Under the pieces are notes generated by a model. That model saw nothing but the letters and a program-made list of their open reading frames with translations, was not told where the DNA came from and did no database searches. Position numbers and translations under genes: made by a program. A stretch of 64,000 nt of DNA, taken from assembly GCF_040784915.1 (NCBI RefSeq), contig NZ_CP160797.1, forward strand, positions 2,470,137 to 2,534,136, read 5' to 3'. Position 1 is the first letter of the stretch. Every line of letters starts with the position of its first letter. The stretch comes from Bacillus vallismortis. GTDB taxonomy: Bacteria > Bacillota > Bacilli > Bacillales > Bacillaceae. Shown piece by piece: positions 48,161-57,409 of the stretch.

Positions 48161-48189
48161 TTGCTTTCGTTCAATTTTAGATTTAAAAT
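48161..48189 (+). promoter_or_regulatory. SigA-type promoter of zwf
   Basis: TTGCTT, a 17-bp spacer, and TAAAAT, about 58 bp upstream of the GTG start. Confidence 0.65.
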
Positions 48190-48246
48190 GAAGAAAATAT
48201 ACGGGGTGTACTAAAATAAAGCTTCGAATAAAGTGAGGTACTTTTA

Positions 48247-49716
48247 GTGAAAACAAACCAACAACCAAAAGCAGTAATTGTCATATTCGGCGCAACGGGA
48301 GATTTAGCAAAACGAAAACTGTATCCGTCTATCCACCGTTTATATCAAAACGGACAAATCGGAGAAGAGTTTGCAGTAGTAGGAGTTGGAAGAAGACCTT
48401 GGTCTAATGAGGATCTTCGCCAAACGGTTAAAACATCCATTTCCTCATCTGCAGATAAACATATAGATGATTTCACGTCTCATTTTTACTATCACCCGTT
48501 CGACGTGACAAATCCTGGCTCTTATCAAGAGCTTAACGTATTGCTTAACCAGCTGGAAGATACATATCAAATTCCGAACAACAGAATGTTCTACTTGGCA
48601 ATGGCTCCTGAATTCTTCGGGACAATTGCAAAAACATTAAAATCAGAAGGTGTGACAGCAACAACAGGCTGGTCCCGCCTTGTCATTGAAAAGCCGTTCG
48701 GCCATGATCTGCCAAGCGCACAGGCGTTGAACAAAGAAATCCGCGAAGCGTTTACAGAAGATCAAATTTACAGAATCGACCATTACCTAGGCAAACAAAT
48801 GGTTCAGAACATTGAAGTGATTCGATTTGCCAATGCGATTTTCGAACCGCTTTGGACGAACCGCTACATCTCAAATATTCAAATCACATCTAGCGAATCA
48901 CTTGGCGTCGAAGACCGTGCGAGATATTACGAAAAATCTGGCGCCCTGCGCGACATGGTGCAAAACCATATCATGCAAATGGTTGCCCTTCTTGCAATGG
49001 AGCCGCCGATCAAATTGAACACAGAAGAAATCCGCAGCGAAAAAGTGAAGGTGCTGAGAGCACTGCGCCCTGTTGCAAAAGACGAAGTAGATGAGTATTT
49101 TGTACGCGGACAATATCAAGCCGGTGAAATTGACGGTGTGATGGTCCCTGCTTATACGGATGAAGATAATGTCGCTCCTGACTCAAATACAGAAACCTTT
49201 GTTTCAGGAAAGCTCTTGATCGACAACTTCAGATGGGCTGGTGTTCCATTCTATATCCGCACCGGAAAACGAATGAAAGAAAAGTCCACGAAAATCGTCG
49301 TTCAATTTAAGGACATTCCGATGAACCTGTACTACGGCAATGAAAACAACATGAATCCAAACTTGCTCGTGATCCATATTCAGCCTGACGAAGGCATTAC
49401 GCTTTACTTAAACGCTAAAAAGCTCGGCGGAGCAGCACACGCGCAGCCAATCAAACTGGATTACTGCAGCAATTGCAATGATGAGATGAACACCCCTGAA
49501 GCATATGAAAAATTGATTCACGACTGTCTTCTGGGTGATGCCACAAACTTTGCACACTGGGATGAAGTTGCCTTGTCTTGGAGTTTTGTCGACGCCATTT
49601 CTGAAACATGGGCAGCAAACAAGACCCTATCTCCAAACTATGAGTCAGGCTCTATGGGACCGAAAGAATCAGATGATCTTTTGGCGAAAGACGGCTTGAA
49701 CTGGTGGAATATATAA
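48247..49716 (+). CDS. zwf: Glucose-6-phosphate 1-dehydrogenase Zwf
   Basis: A 489-aa enzyme that starts the oxidative pentose phosphate pathway. The cofactor loop is IFGATGDLAKRKL, and the substrate site is RIDHYLGKQMVQN. The start is GTG at 48247, after GTGAGG. It faces gndA, the third enzyme of the pathway, across two terminators. Confidence 0.97.
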   Translation: MKTNQQPKAVIVIFGATGDLAKRKLYPSIHRLYQNGQIGEEFAVVGVGRRPWSNEDLRQTVKTSISSSADKHIDDFTSHFYYHPFDVTNPGSYQELNVLLNQLEDTYQIPNNRMFYLAMAPEFFGTIAKTLKSEGVTATTGWSRLVIEKPFGHDLPSAQALNKEIREAFTEDQIYRIDHYLGKQMVQNIEVIRFANAIFEPLWTNRYISNIQITSSESLGVEDRARYYEKSGALRDMVQNHIMQMVALLAMEPPIKLNTEEIRSEKVKVLRALRPVAKDEVDEYFVRGQYQAGEIDGVMVPAYTDEDNVAPDSNTETFVSGKLLIDNFRWAGVPFYIRTGKRMKEKSTKIVVQFKDIPMNLYYGNENNMNPNLLVIHIQPDEGITLYLNAKKLGGAAHAQPIKLDYCSNCNDEMNTPEAYEKLIHDCLLGDATNFAHWDEVALSWSFVDAISETWAANKTLSPNYESGSMGPKESDDLLAKDGLNWWNI

Positions 49717-49721
49717 TACAG

Positions 49722-49761
49722 AAAAAGCCGAAAATGCTGTAGCGCATTTTCGGCTTTTTTT
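49722..49761 (+). terminator. Terminator after zwf
   Basis: AAAAGCCGAAAATGC and GCATTTTCGGCTTTT form a 15-pair stem followed by T runs. Confidence 0.9.
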
Positions 49762-49787
49762 GCGGCTGTCAACGTTCATTCAATAAC

Positions 49788-49825
49788 CAAAAACCCCCGA
49801 AGCCCTAAGGGCTTCGGGGGTTTTC
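49788..49825 (-). terminator. Terminator after gndA
   Basis: AAAACCCCCGAAGCCC and GGGCTTCGGGGGTTTT form a perfect 16-pair stem with a three-base loop, then T on the minus strand. Confidence 0.9.
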
Positions 49826-49827
49826 TA

Positions 49828-51237
49828 TTACTTCATCCATTCAGTATGGAAGATACCTTCTTTATCTGTACGCTCATAAGTATGGGCGCCAAAGTAGTCA
49901 CGCTGCGCCTGAATTAAGTTTGCAGGGAGTACAGCTGTGCGGTAGCTGTCATAGTAAGCTAATGCGCTTGAGAATGATGGCACCGGCACACCTTGGGCAA
50001 CAGCAAGTGAAATCACTTGGCGAAGCGCTCCTTGGTAGCTTTCTACAATATTTTTGAAGTAGCTGTCAAGAAGCAGGTTGTCGAGCGCAGGTTCGCGATC
50101 GTAAGCTTCTTTGATCTTCTGAAGGAATGCAGCGCGGATGATGCAGCCGCCGCGGAAGATCATAGCGATTTCGCCGTATTTCAGATCCCAGTTGTATTCT
50201 TCAGAAGCTGCTTTCATTTGGGCAAATCCTTGCGCATAAGAACAGATTTTACTCATGAACAGCGCTTTTCTGACTGCTTCAATCAGCTCTTCTTTATTGT
50301 CTGTAACAGGCTTCACTTCAGGTCCTGAAAGAAGGCCGCTCGCTTTCACACGCTCTTCCTTCATCGCTGAGATAAAGCGCGCGAATACAGACTCAGTAAT
50401 AATCGGAAGCGGAACACCTAAGTCAAGCGCGCTTTGGCTTGTCCATTTTCCTGTTCCTTTTTGTCCTGCTTTATCGAGAATGACATCAACAAGCGGTTTG
50501 CCTGTCTCTTCGTCTTTTTTCGTAAAGATGTCAGCCGTGATCTCAATCAGGTAGCTGTCAAGCTCGCCTTTATTCCATTCAGCGAAAATGTCATGAAGCT
50601 CATCCGCTGAAAGGCCAAGCACCTGTTTCAAAATGAAGTAAGATTCAGAGATCAGCTGCATATCTCCGTATTCAATTCCGTTATGCACCATTTTCACATA
50701 ATGGCCGGCACCGTCTGGACCGATATATGTCGTACAAGGTTCTCCGTCAACTTTTGCAGAAATCGCTTCAAGAATCGGCTTCACAAGCTCATGTGCTTCT
50801 TTTTGTCCTCCAGGCATAATAGAAGGCCCTTTAAGCGCTCCTTCTTCACCGCCGGAAACGCCTGTTCCGATAAAGTGAATGCCGCTTTCTGCAAGTTCTT
50901 TGTTACGGCGCTGTGTATCTTTATAGTATGTATTACCGCCGTCAATTAAAATATCATCCTTTTCTAGATGAGGAAGAAGAGATTGAATTGTCGCATCTGT
51001 TGCAGTTCCCGCTTTCACCATTAATAAGATTTTACGCGGTGTTTCCAAGGATTGGACAAATTCTTCAATGCTGTATGTGCCAACAACATTTTTTCCTTTT
51101 GCCTCCTGCAAAAACTCCTCCGTTTTACTGCTTGATCTGTTGTAAACAGAAACAGAAAATCCCCGGCTCTCGATATTTAAAGCCAGATTTTTACCCATGA
51201 CCGCAAGTCCGATAACTCCGATTTGTTGTTTTGACAT
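49828..51237 (-). CDS. gndA: 6-phosphogluconate dehydrogenase (NADP+) GndA
   Basis: A 469-aa enzyme that converts 6-phosphogluconate to ribulose 5-phosphate with NADPH. The N-terminal Rossmann loop is [34 protein letters not shown] and [12 protein letters not shown] form the substrate site. It belongs to the long (about 470-aa) type; B. subtilis also has the shorter paralogue GntZ and YqeC. Confidence 0.96.
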   Translation of the reverse strand: MSKQQIGVIGLAVMGKNLALNIESRGFSVSVYNRSSSKTEEFLQEAKGKNVVGTYSIEEFVQSLETPRKILLMVKAGTATDATIQSLLPHLEKDDILIDGGNTYYKDTQRRNKELAESGIHFIGTGVSGGEEGALKGPSIMPGGQKEAHELVKPILEAISAKVDGEPCTTYIGPDGAGHYVKMVHNGIEYGDMQLISESYFILKQVLGLSADELHDIFAEWNKGELDSYLIEITADIFTKKDEETGKPLVDVILDKAGQKGTGKWTSQSALDLGVPLPIITESVFARFISAMKEERVKASGLLSGPEVKPVTDNKEELIEAVRKALFMSKICSYAQGFAQMKAASEEYNWDLKYGEIAMIFRGGCIIRAAFLQKIKEAYDREPALDNLLLDSYFKNIVESYQGALRQVISLAVAQGVPVPSFSSALAYYDSYRTAVLPANLIQAQRDYFGAHTYERTDKEGIFHTEWMK

Positions 51238-51346
51238 ATTCTAACGTCCCTTCTGCAAACGTTTAATCATTTTAAAATTTAAATTAAAATAAAATGATAT
51301 TTATAATAAAGAAATTACCATACTTTCACCCTTTTTTTCAAGCTAT

Positions 51347-52591
51347 TCACCTTTTCTTTTCATCCTGAAAAAAATCTTTATTAAAGCTTGTTCCCTTCGT
51401 TTTGCTCTCCTCCTTTTTTATCCTTGCCCCTTTTCTGATCAGCTTGGATCCGTACCTATCATTCAGCTTTTCCATCATCTGCTGAATGGGCTCATCCTTC
51501 GCATCTTCATTAAAACTGAACAAATCGAGCTGCTTATAGGCCTGTTCTTTTTCTACTAAATCGGTTCCGGTAATGCCAAGCAGCCTGACAGGATTTTTAT
51601 TCCAGTGTTTAAAAAAGAGGTGCTCCGCTTCTTTCATTATTTCACTTTTTTGATCGATCGGATTTTTCAGCGTGATGCTTCTCGTGATGGTTTTCCAATC
51701 TGCATATCTAATCATAATAAAAAGCTTCGAAGCCATGACTTCCTTGCGCTGTAAGCGGTCACTCACGGAAGCGGCAAGCTTTCTGAAAACGCCTAACAGC
51801 TCTTCTTCATCACTGGAATCGTGTGATAGTGTCGATGAGTTGCCGACGCTTTTAAATTCGTAAATGCGCTCCGGGTCAACCGGCGCATGGTGAATGCCGT
51901 TTGCTTTATGTTTAAGGCGCGGGCCGTTGATGCCAAGCAGGCGTTTCAGCGAGTGTTCATCAGCTGCAGCTAACTCTCCAATCGTATGAATGCCGAGTCC
52001 CTTCAGCTTTTCCGCTGTCTTTTTGCCGACTCCGTGCATCTCTCCAACAGGAAGCGGCCAAAGGATATCAGGCACTTGCCTCTTTCTTAAAATCGTGATG
52101 CCGAGCGGTTTTTTCATATCAGACCCCATCTTAGCGAGAAATTTATTCGGCGCGATCCCTATGCTTGACGGAAGCAGCAGCTCTTTTTGCAGCCTGCTTT
52201 GGATTTCTTTTGCCGTCTCCAGAGCGCGGCTGCTGTATGGTGTATCGGTCATATCCATATAGCCTTCGTCGATGGAGACAGGCTCCACCAGGTCAGTATA
52301 TTCACGGAGAATGTTAAACATCGCTCTTGAAGAGTTTCTATAGCGGTCAAAGTTCGGCGGAAGCACGATTAGCTCAGGACAATTGCGCTTCGCTTCCCAA
52401 ACCGGCATCGTTGTTTTAACGCCGCGCGCTCTTGCTTCGTAGCTGCATGTCACCACGATGCCCTTTCGCTCCTTTACATTTCCGGCAACTGCGATCGGCT
52501 TCCCCCGAAGAGCCGGATCATATGCCATTTCCACCGATGCATAGAAGCTATTCATATCAATATGGAAAATAATTCGGCCCTTTCCCTGCAT
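51347..52591 (-). CDS. polYA: Y-family DNA polymerase PolYA (DinB/Pol IV, YqjH)
   Basis: A 414-aa translesion polymerase. The catalytic motifs are HIDMNSFYASVE and VSIDEGYMDMT, and QLDLFSF near the C-terminus is the beta-clamp peptide. The start at 52591 follows AAGGAG by eight bases; 14 upstream in-frame codons lack a site. No SOS box was seen upstream, unlike polYB. Confidence 0.95.
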   Translation of the reverse strand: MQGKGRIIFHIDMNSFYASVEMAYDPALRGKPIAVAGNVKERKGIVVTCSYEARARGVKTTMPVWEAKRNCPELIVLPPNFDRYRNSSRAMFNILREYTDLVEPVSIDEGYMDMTDTPYSSRALETAKEIQSRLQKELLLPSSIGIAPNKFLAKMGSDMKKPLGITILRKRQVPDILWPLPVGEMHGVGKKTAEKLKGLGIHTIGELAAADEHSLKRLLGINGPRLKHKANGIHHAPVDPERIYEFKSVGNSSTLSHDSSDEEELLGVFRKLAASVSDRLQRKEVMASKLFIMIRYADWKTITRSITLKNPIDQKSEIMKEAEHLFFKHWNKNPVRLLGITGTDLVEKEQAYKQLDLFSFNEDAKDEPIQQMMEKLNDRYGSKLIRKGARIKKEESKTKGTSFNKDFFQDEKKR

Positions 52592-52663
52592 AAATAAATC
52601 TCCTTTTCGTTCATTAGACAACGGCTTGTACATATAGTAAAATGAAGGTATTGAATGGATGTG

Positions 52664-52951
52664 ATGACAATGTTTGTGGAATCGATAAATGACGTTTTAT
52701 TCTTAGTCGATTTTTTCACAATTATTCTTCCGGCTCTGACAGCAATCGGGATTGCGTTTCTTTTACGAGAATGCCGTGCTGGCGAGCAATGGAAATCAAA
52801 ACGAGCAGACGAACATCAGACGGTCTTTCAAATAAACCGAACAGACTTTCTCATTATTATATATCATCGCATTACAACTTGGATACGTAAAGTCTTCCGC
52901 ATGAATTCGCCTGTGAACGATGATGAAGACGCCAGTTCCCTTCTTTTATAA
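52664..52951 (+). CDS. mifM: MifM, translation-arrest sensor of membrane insertion
   Basis: A 95-aa protein with one N-terminal membrane helix (about residues 11-33) and a C-terminal arrest segment. The residues that matter for stalling in 168 MifM are at the same numbers here: R69, I70, W73, I74, M80, then an acidic run (D86-D89) and A90. When SpoIIIJ insertion fails, the ribosome stalls on this peptide and opens the stem that hides the yidC2 ribosome binding site. The start at 52664 is chosen to give 95 aa. Confidence 0.93.
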   Translation: MTMFVESINDVLFLVDFFTIILPALTAIGIAFLLRECRAGEQWKSKRADEHQTVFQINRTDFLIIIYHRITTWIRKVFRMNSPVNDDEDASSLLL

Positions 52952-52974
52952 ACCGCATTTATAAAAAGGAGGAG
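52938..52974 (+). promoter_or_regulatory. Stem-loop hiding the yidC2 ribosome binding site
   Basis: TTTTATAAA (52944-52952, including the mifM stop) pairs with TTTATAAAA (52958-52966), and the CCC/AGGAGG bases extend the stem partly across the Shine-Dalgarno at 52967-52972. A ribosome stalled near the end of mifM would keep the left arm open. This fits the known MifM mechanism. Confidence 0.85.
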
Positions 52975-52980
52975 AACAAA

Positions 52981-53808
52981 TTGTTAAAAACATATCAAAA
53001 ACTTTTGGCTGTAGGTATCTTTTTGATCGTATTATGCTCGGGCAACGCAGCGTTTGCGGCGACGAATCAGGTGGGAGGCCTCAGCAACGTCGGTTTTTTC
53101 CACGACTATTTAATCGAACCGTTTTCCGCTCTGCTTAAAGGTGTTGCCGGACTGTTTCATGGAGAATACGGACTGTCTATTATTCTCGTAACCATTATTG
53201 TGCGTGTGGTTGTACTGCCTTTGTTTGTCAATCAGTTTAAAAAACAGCGTTTGTTCCAAGAGAAAATGGCGGTTATTAAACCTCAGGTTGACAGCATTCA
53301 GGACAAATTGAAAAAGACGAAGGACCCAGAACAGCAAAAAGAACTGCAAACGAAAATGATGAAGCTGTATCAGGAGCACAATATCAATCCGCTTGCCATG
53401 GGATGTCTCCCAATGCTGATTCAGTTTCCTATTTTGATTGGGTTTTATTACGCGATTCGCTCTACACCTGAAATTGCGTCACACTCGTTTTTATGGTTCA
53501 GTTTAGGACAATCTGACATTCTCGTGTCTCTTAGTGCAGGAGTTATGTACTTTGTTCAGGCTTATGTCGCTCAAAAACTGAGCGCGAAATATTCCGCTGT
53601 TCCGCAAAACCCTGCAGCTCAGCAATCAGCCAAACTGATGGTGTTCATTTTCCCTGTGATGATGACAATTTTCTCGCTTAATGTTCCTGCAGCCCTTCCG
53701 CTGTACTGGTTCACAAGCGGGCTGTTCCTGACAGTGCAAAACATCGTCCTTCAGATGACACACCATAAAACGAAAAAAGCAGCTGCTCTTACTGAGCCGG
53801 TGAAATAA
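52981..53808 (+). CDS. yidC2: Membrane protein insertase YidC2 (YqjG, MisCB)
   Basis: A 275-aa Oxa1/YidC-family insertase, the backup paralogue of SpoIIIJ. The N-terminal hydrophobic segment ends near AFA, and about five membrane helices follow. The groove arginine probably lies in IIVRVVVLP, and NPLAMGCLPMLIQFPILIGFYYAI is typical of the family. The start is TTG after AGGAGG. Expression depends on mifM stalling. Confidence 0.95.
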   Translation: MLKTYQKLLAVGIFLIVLCSGNAAFAATNQVGGLSNVGFFHDYLIEPFSALLKGVAGLFHGEYGLSIILVTIIVRVVVLPLFVNQFKKQRLFQEKMAVIKPQVDSIQDKLKKTKDPEQQKELQTKMMKLYQEHNINPLAMGCLPMLIQFPILIGFYYAIRSTPEIASHSFLWFSLGQSDILVSLSAGVMYFVQAYVAQKLSAKYSAVPQNPAAQQSAKLMVFIFPVMMTIFSLNVPAALPLYWFTSGLFLTVQNIVLQMTHHKTKKAAALTEPVK

Positions 53809-53811
53809 TGA

Positions 53812-53845
53812 AACAACCCCGAGCGAAAAGCCGGGGTTGTTTTTT
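53812..53845 (+). terminator. Terminator after yidC2
   Basis: AACAACCCCG and CGGGGTTGTT form a ten-pair stem followed by T6. Confidence 0.88.
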
Positions 53846-53970
53846 GTTTCACCGCACCCTTTTCTTTCAAGGCTGATGCAAAAATGGCCATCCTAACAAA
53901 ACAGCCATATCGTTTAAAAAGAAGGAAAGCGGAAATACCTTTAGTCACACCCACTGAAAGGAGCATATAC

Positions 53971-54699
53971 GTGACGGAACGCTTTCAGCAAAATAATATG
54001 TCTGTGCCTGTGGGAATGTGGATCATGAGACAAACCTGGAATGATGTCTTATAAGCCCGCTGGCCTGTTGATGTTTCTATCCTTCGCCCTTTAGTACCGC
54101 CAGTTTTAGAATTAGATACATATAACGGGCAAGCTTGGGTCAGCTTGCTTCCCTTTATGCTCACGAACTTGAGGGCCTGATTTCTTCCTGCCCTTCCCGG
54201 TGCGCGTGCATTTCCTGAGCTTAACTTCCGCACCTATGTCACATATAAAGGCAAGCCCGGCATTTATTTTTTCAGCTTAGATGCTGATCATCGGCTGGCG
54301 GTCATGGGCGCTCGCACGTTCTTTCATTTACCTTATTTTTACGCGGATATGAAAGCTGAAAAAAGTGGTGATGGCATTGACTATGTCTGCAAGCGGAGAG
54401 GCGACGGAGAAGCAGCATTCCGCGCCGCATACCGGCCCATTTCAGCTCCTTTTACAGCGGAAGAGGGTTCTCTCGATTATTGGCTGACAGAACGATACAG
54501 ACTCTACACCACTTATCGCAACAAGCTCTATTTCGAAGACATTCATCATCATCCTTGGCTGCTGCAACATGCTGAGGCCGAGTTTTCCGTCAATACGGTG
54601 GCTGATGCTCACAACATCGCATTGCCAGCGTCAGATCCATTGCTTCATTTCGCTAAAAAACAGGACGTGTTATTTTGGCCGCTTAGGCAATGGAGCTGA
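53971..54699 (+). pseudogene. yqjF: yqjF pseudogene (DUF2071), two in-frame stop codons
   Basis: The frame from GTG 53971 (AAGGAG seven bases upstream) to TGA 54697 has 243 codons, exactly the length of intact yqjF. It is broken by TAA at codon 28 (54052-54054) and TGA at codon 70 (54178-54180). The protein around both stops is normal DUF2071 sequence (WNDVL*ARWPVDVSILRPLV; MLTNLRA*FLPALP), and there are no indels. Single changes from a Tyr codon and from CGA would explain the stops. No internal start has a good ribosome binding site. Confidence 0.9.
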
Positions 54700-54704
54700 A
54701 TGCA

Positions 54705-54741
54705 AAAAAACCCGATGCGGTACTAGTCCGCTCGGGTTTTC
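54705..54741. terminator. Bidirectional terminator between yqjF and yqjE
   Basis: AAAACCCGATGCGG and CCGCTCGGGTTTT form a stem with one bulge, with A and T runs outside. Confidence 0.82.
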
Positions 54742-54746
54742 CTTTT

Positions 54747-55862
54747 TTATTTCGCCGCCTCTTCAATAATGGCAACAACCATTTCCGCGGTTTTAACGAG
54801 TTCTTCAATCGGCATTTTTTCATTTTTTGTATGAATTTGCTCATAACCGACAGCAAGGTTGACCGTCGGAATGCCATGACCTGCAATCACGTTCGCGTCG
54901 CTTCCGCCGCCGCTTGTTTGCAGCTCGCTCGGGCGCCCGATTTTAGCTGCCGCTTTCTTCGCGATTTCAACCACTTGGTCGCCGTCTTGATATTTGAAGC
55001 CCGGATACATCACTTCAATTTCGACTTCCGCGCGTCCGCCCATATCAGCAGCGGCCGTTTCAAAAGCAGCTTTCATTTTTTGAACCTGAGCTTCCATTTT
55101 CTCAGGAACTAAAGAACGTGCTTCCGCAAGAATATGGACTTCATCGCACACAATATTTGTTTGTGTGCCGCCTTCAAACCGGCCGATGTTTGCTGTTGTT
55201 TCTTTATCGATGCGGCCTAATGGCATTTTTGAAATGGCTTTGCTAGCAATTGTAATGGCAGAAATGCCTTTTTCAGGTTCAACCCCGGCATGTGCGGTTT
55301 TCCCGTAAATGGCCGCTCTTACCTTCGCCTGTGTCGGCGCGGCCACAATGATATTCCCGACTTTTCCGTCTGAGTCAAGGGCATAGCCGTAGGATGCCGT
55401 GATCATAGAACGGTCAAGCGCCTTCGCTCCGATCAGGCCTGATTCCTCACCTACTGTGATGATGAATTCAATCGTGCCGTGCTCAATGTTTTCTTCTTTC
55501 AGCACTTTAATCGCTTCAAACATTGCAGCCAGCCCCGCTTTATCATCGGCGCCTAAAATCGTTGTGCCGTCTGTTTTGACATAGCCTTCTTCAACAACCG
55601 GTTTTACGCCGTTTCCGGGTACAACTGTGTCCATATGAGATGTAAAGTATATCGTATCTGCTTGTTTTGTCCCTTTTAATGTGCAGATCAGGTTTCCGGC
55701 TCCATGACCAGTGATATCCATTGTATCGTCTTCTTTTACATCCACACCTAAATCAGAAAATTTTCGTTTCAGCACTTTGCAGATTTCTGCTTCGTGTTTT
55801 GTTTCTGAGTCAATTTGGACAAGCTCTAAAAATTCTTCCAGCAGGCGTTTTTCATTCACCAT
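54747..55862 (-). CDS. yqjE: YqjE, PepT-like M20 aminopeptidase
   Basis: A 371-aa M20/M42-type zinc peptidase, close to tripeptidase T. Metal and catalytic motifs are FTSHMDTVVPG, LGADDKAGLA, TVGEESGLIGA and ALDSDG; TSGGGSDANVI is the late substrate site. It lies 17 nt after yqjD on the same strand. Confidence 0.92.
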   Translation of the reverse strand: MVNEKRLLEEFLELVQIDSETKHEAEICKVLKRKFSDLGVDVKEDDTMDITGHGAGNLICTLKGTKQADTIYFTSHMDTVVPGNGVKPVVEEGYVKTDGTTILGADDKAGLAAMFEAIKVLKEENIEHGTIEFIITVGEESGLIGAKALDRSMITASYGYALDSDGKVGNIIVAAPTQAKVRAAIYGKTAHAGVEPEKGISAITIASKAISKMPLGRIDKETTANIGRFEGGTQTNIVCDEVHILAEARSLVPEKMEAQVQKMKAAFETAAADMGGRAEVEIEVMYPGFKYQDGDQVVEIAKKAAAKIGRPSELQTSGGGSDANVIAGHGIPTVNLAVGYEQIHTKNEKMPIEELVKTAEMVVAIIEEAAK

Positions 55863-55879
55863 TTGTAAGTCCCTCCATA

Positions 55880-57409
55880 TTATAGCGGTATGTTACCGTG
55901 CTTTTTTTTCGGCCTCTCTTCTGTCTTATGTGCAAGCATGTAAAAGGCTTGAATCAGCCTTTTCCTAGATTCTTCAGGCAAAATGATGTCATCGACCATT
56001 CCGCAGGCCGCCGCTTTGTACGGGCCGGCGTTTTGCTTTTTGTATTCAGCTGTTTTTTCACGTTTTGTCTTTTCCGGGTCTGCCGAAGTTTTTATGTCCT
56101 TTTCATACAAAATCGAAGCCGCGCCTTCTGAACCCATCACTGCGATTTCAGCATTCGGCCATGCAAACACAAGGTCCGCTCCGATCGCTTTGCTGTTCAT
56201 GGCCACATAGGCGCCGCCGTACGCTTTTCTGATAATGAGCGTGACTTTTGGGACGGTCGCTTCTGCATAGGCATACAATAATTTTGCGCCGTGCCTGATA
56301 ATTCCGTTATGCTCCTGCTGAATACCAGGAAGAAATCCCGGCACATCCTCGACAGTTAACAGCGGGATATCAAATACGTCACAAAAACGGATGAACCTTG
56401 CCGCTTTATCAGCAGCATCAATCGTCAGGCTGCCCGCCAGATGCTTCGGCTGGCTCGCAACGATGCCGATTGTTTTTTCACCCAGCCTTGCAAACCCGAT
56501 GACAATGTTTTTCGCAAAAAACGGCTGAATTTCAAAAAAAGACTGCGGATCTGCCAGCTCTTTAATCACCGTCCGCACATCATACGGCTTTGTCGTGTCA
56601 GCGGGCACGAGACGGTTTAATAACGGCCTTGAGACCTCTTTCTCTGGCTGCGGCACTGTTGTCTGGCCATTCAGCGGCAAATAAGACAGCAGTTTTTTCA
56701 CCCCTGTCAGAACCTCCTTCTCCGTATGTCCGGAAAAGTGGGCGTTCCCGCTGACGGCATTATGTATCCCCGCTCCGCCTAAGCTCTCCGCATCTACCTG
56801 TTCTCCTGTCACTTTTTCAATCACCTTCGGCCCGGTAATAAACATCCGGCCGGTCTGTTCAGCCATAAAGATAAAATCTGTGAGGGCCGGAGAATATACA
56901 GCGCCTCCAGCGCATGGCCCTAAAATAACCGATATTTGCGGAATGACTCCTGAATATAAGACGTTTCGGTAAAATATGTGACCGTATCCATCTAATGATA
57001 CCACACCCTCTTGAATTCTCGCACCACCTGAGTCATTCAGCCCGATAATCGGCGCCTTATTTTTTGCCGCCAGATCCATCAGAGCGCAGATTTTTTTGGC
57101 GTGGGTTTCGCCAAGGGCCCCGCCGAACACTGTGAAGTCCTGCGCAAATACATATACAGAGCGGTCGTCAATTGTGCCGTACCCTGTTACGACCCCATCA
57201 CCTAAAATGCGCTGTTCTCTTGTTAGCGCTTGGCTTTCCATGAAGGGATGCAGCTCGATAAAGCTGCCCTGATCAAGAAGAAATGTGATCCTTTCCCGTG
57301 CTGTGAGCTTTCCCTTTTGCCGCTGCTGGGCCAGCTTTTCATGTCCTCCGCCTTGTTCTGCCTGCCTGCGCCTCGTGTATAAATGATCAATGTGCTCATT
57401 CATGTTCAT
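55880..57409 (-). CDS. yqjD: YqjD, acyl-CoA carboxylase carboxyltransferase subunit
   Basis: A 509-aa protein of the propionyl/acetyl-CoA carboxylase beta family. It has both crotonase-like halves (NDSGGARIQEGVVSLDGYG; GPCAGGAVYSPALTDFIFM; later RKAYGGAYVAMNSKAIGAD). Its first 14 nt overlap yqjC, a methylmalonyl-CoA epimerase-like gene. No biotin carboxylase or carrier gene is next to it, so any carboxylase must use a partner made elsewhere. Confidence 0.92.
   Translation of the reverse strand: MNMNEHIDHLYTRRRQAEQGGGHEKLAQQRQKGKLTARERITFLLDQGSFIELHPFMESQALTREQRILGDGVVTGYGTIDDRSVYVFAQDFTVFGGALGETHAKKICALMDLAAKNKAPIIGLNDSGGARIQEGVVSLDGYGHIFYRNVLYSGVIPQISVILGPCAGGAVYSPALTDFIFMAEQTGRMFITGPKVIEKVTGEQVDAESLGGAGIHNAVSGNAHFSGHTEKEVLTGVKKLLSYLPLNGQTTVPQPEKEVSRPLLNRLVPADTTKPYDVRTVIKELADPQSFFEIQPFFAKNIVIGFARLGEKTIGIVASQPKHLAGSLTIDAADKAARFIRFCDVFDIPLLTVEDVPGFLPGIQQEHNGIIRHGAKLLYAYAEATVPKVTLIIRKAYGGAYVAMNSKAIGADLVFAWPNAEIAVMGSEGAASILYEKDIKTSADPEKTKREKTAEYKKQNAGPYKAAACGMVDDIILPEESRKRLIQAFYMLAHKTEERPKKKHGNIPL

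Noticed and set aside
49722..49825. Small gene between the two large hairpins of zwf and gndA
   Set aside because: The 100-bp gap is fully explained by two back-to-back terminators.
54304..54699. 131-aa open frame starting inside yqjF as an independent gene
   Set aside because: It is the C-terminal half of the broken yqjF frame and lacks a ribosome binding site at its first ATG.
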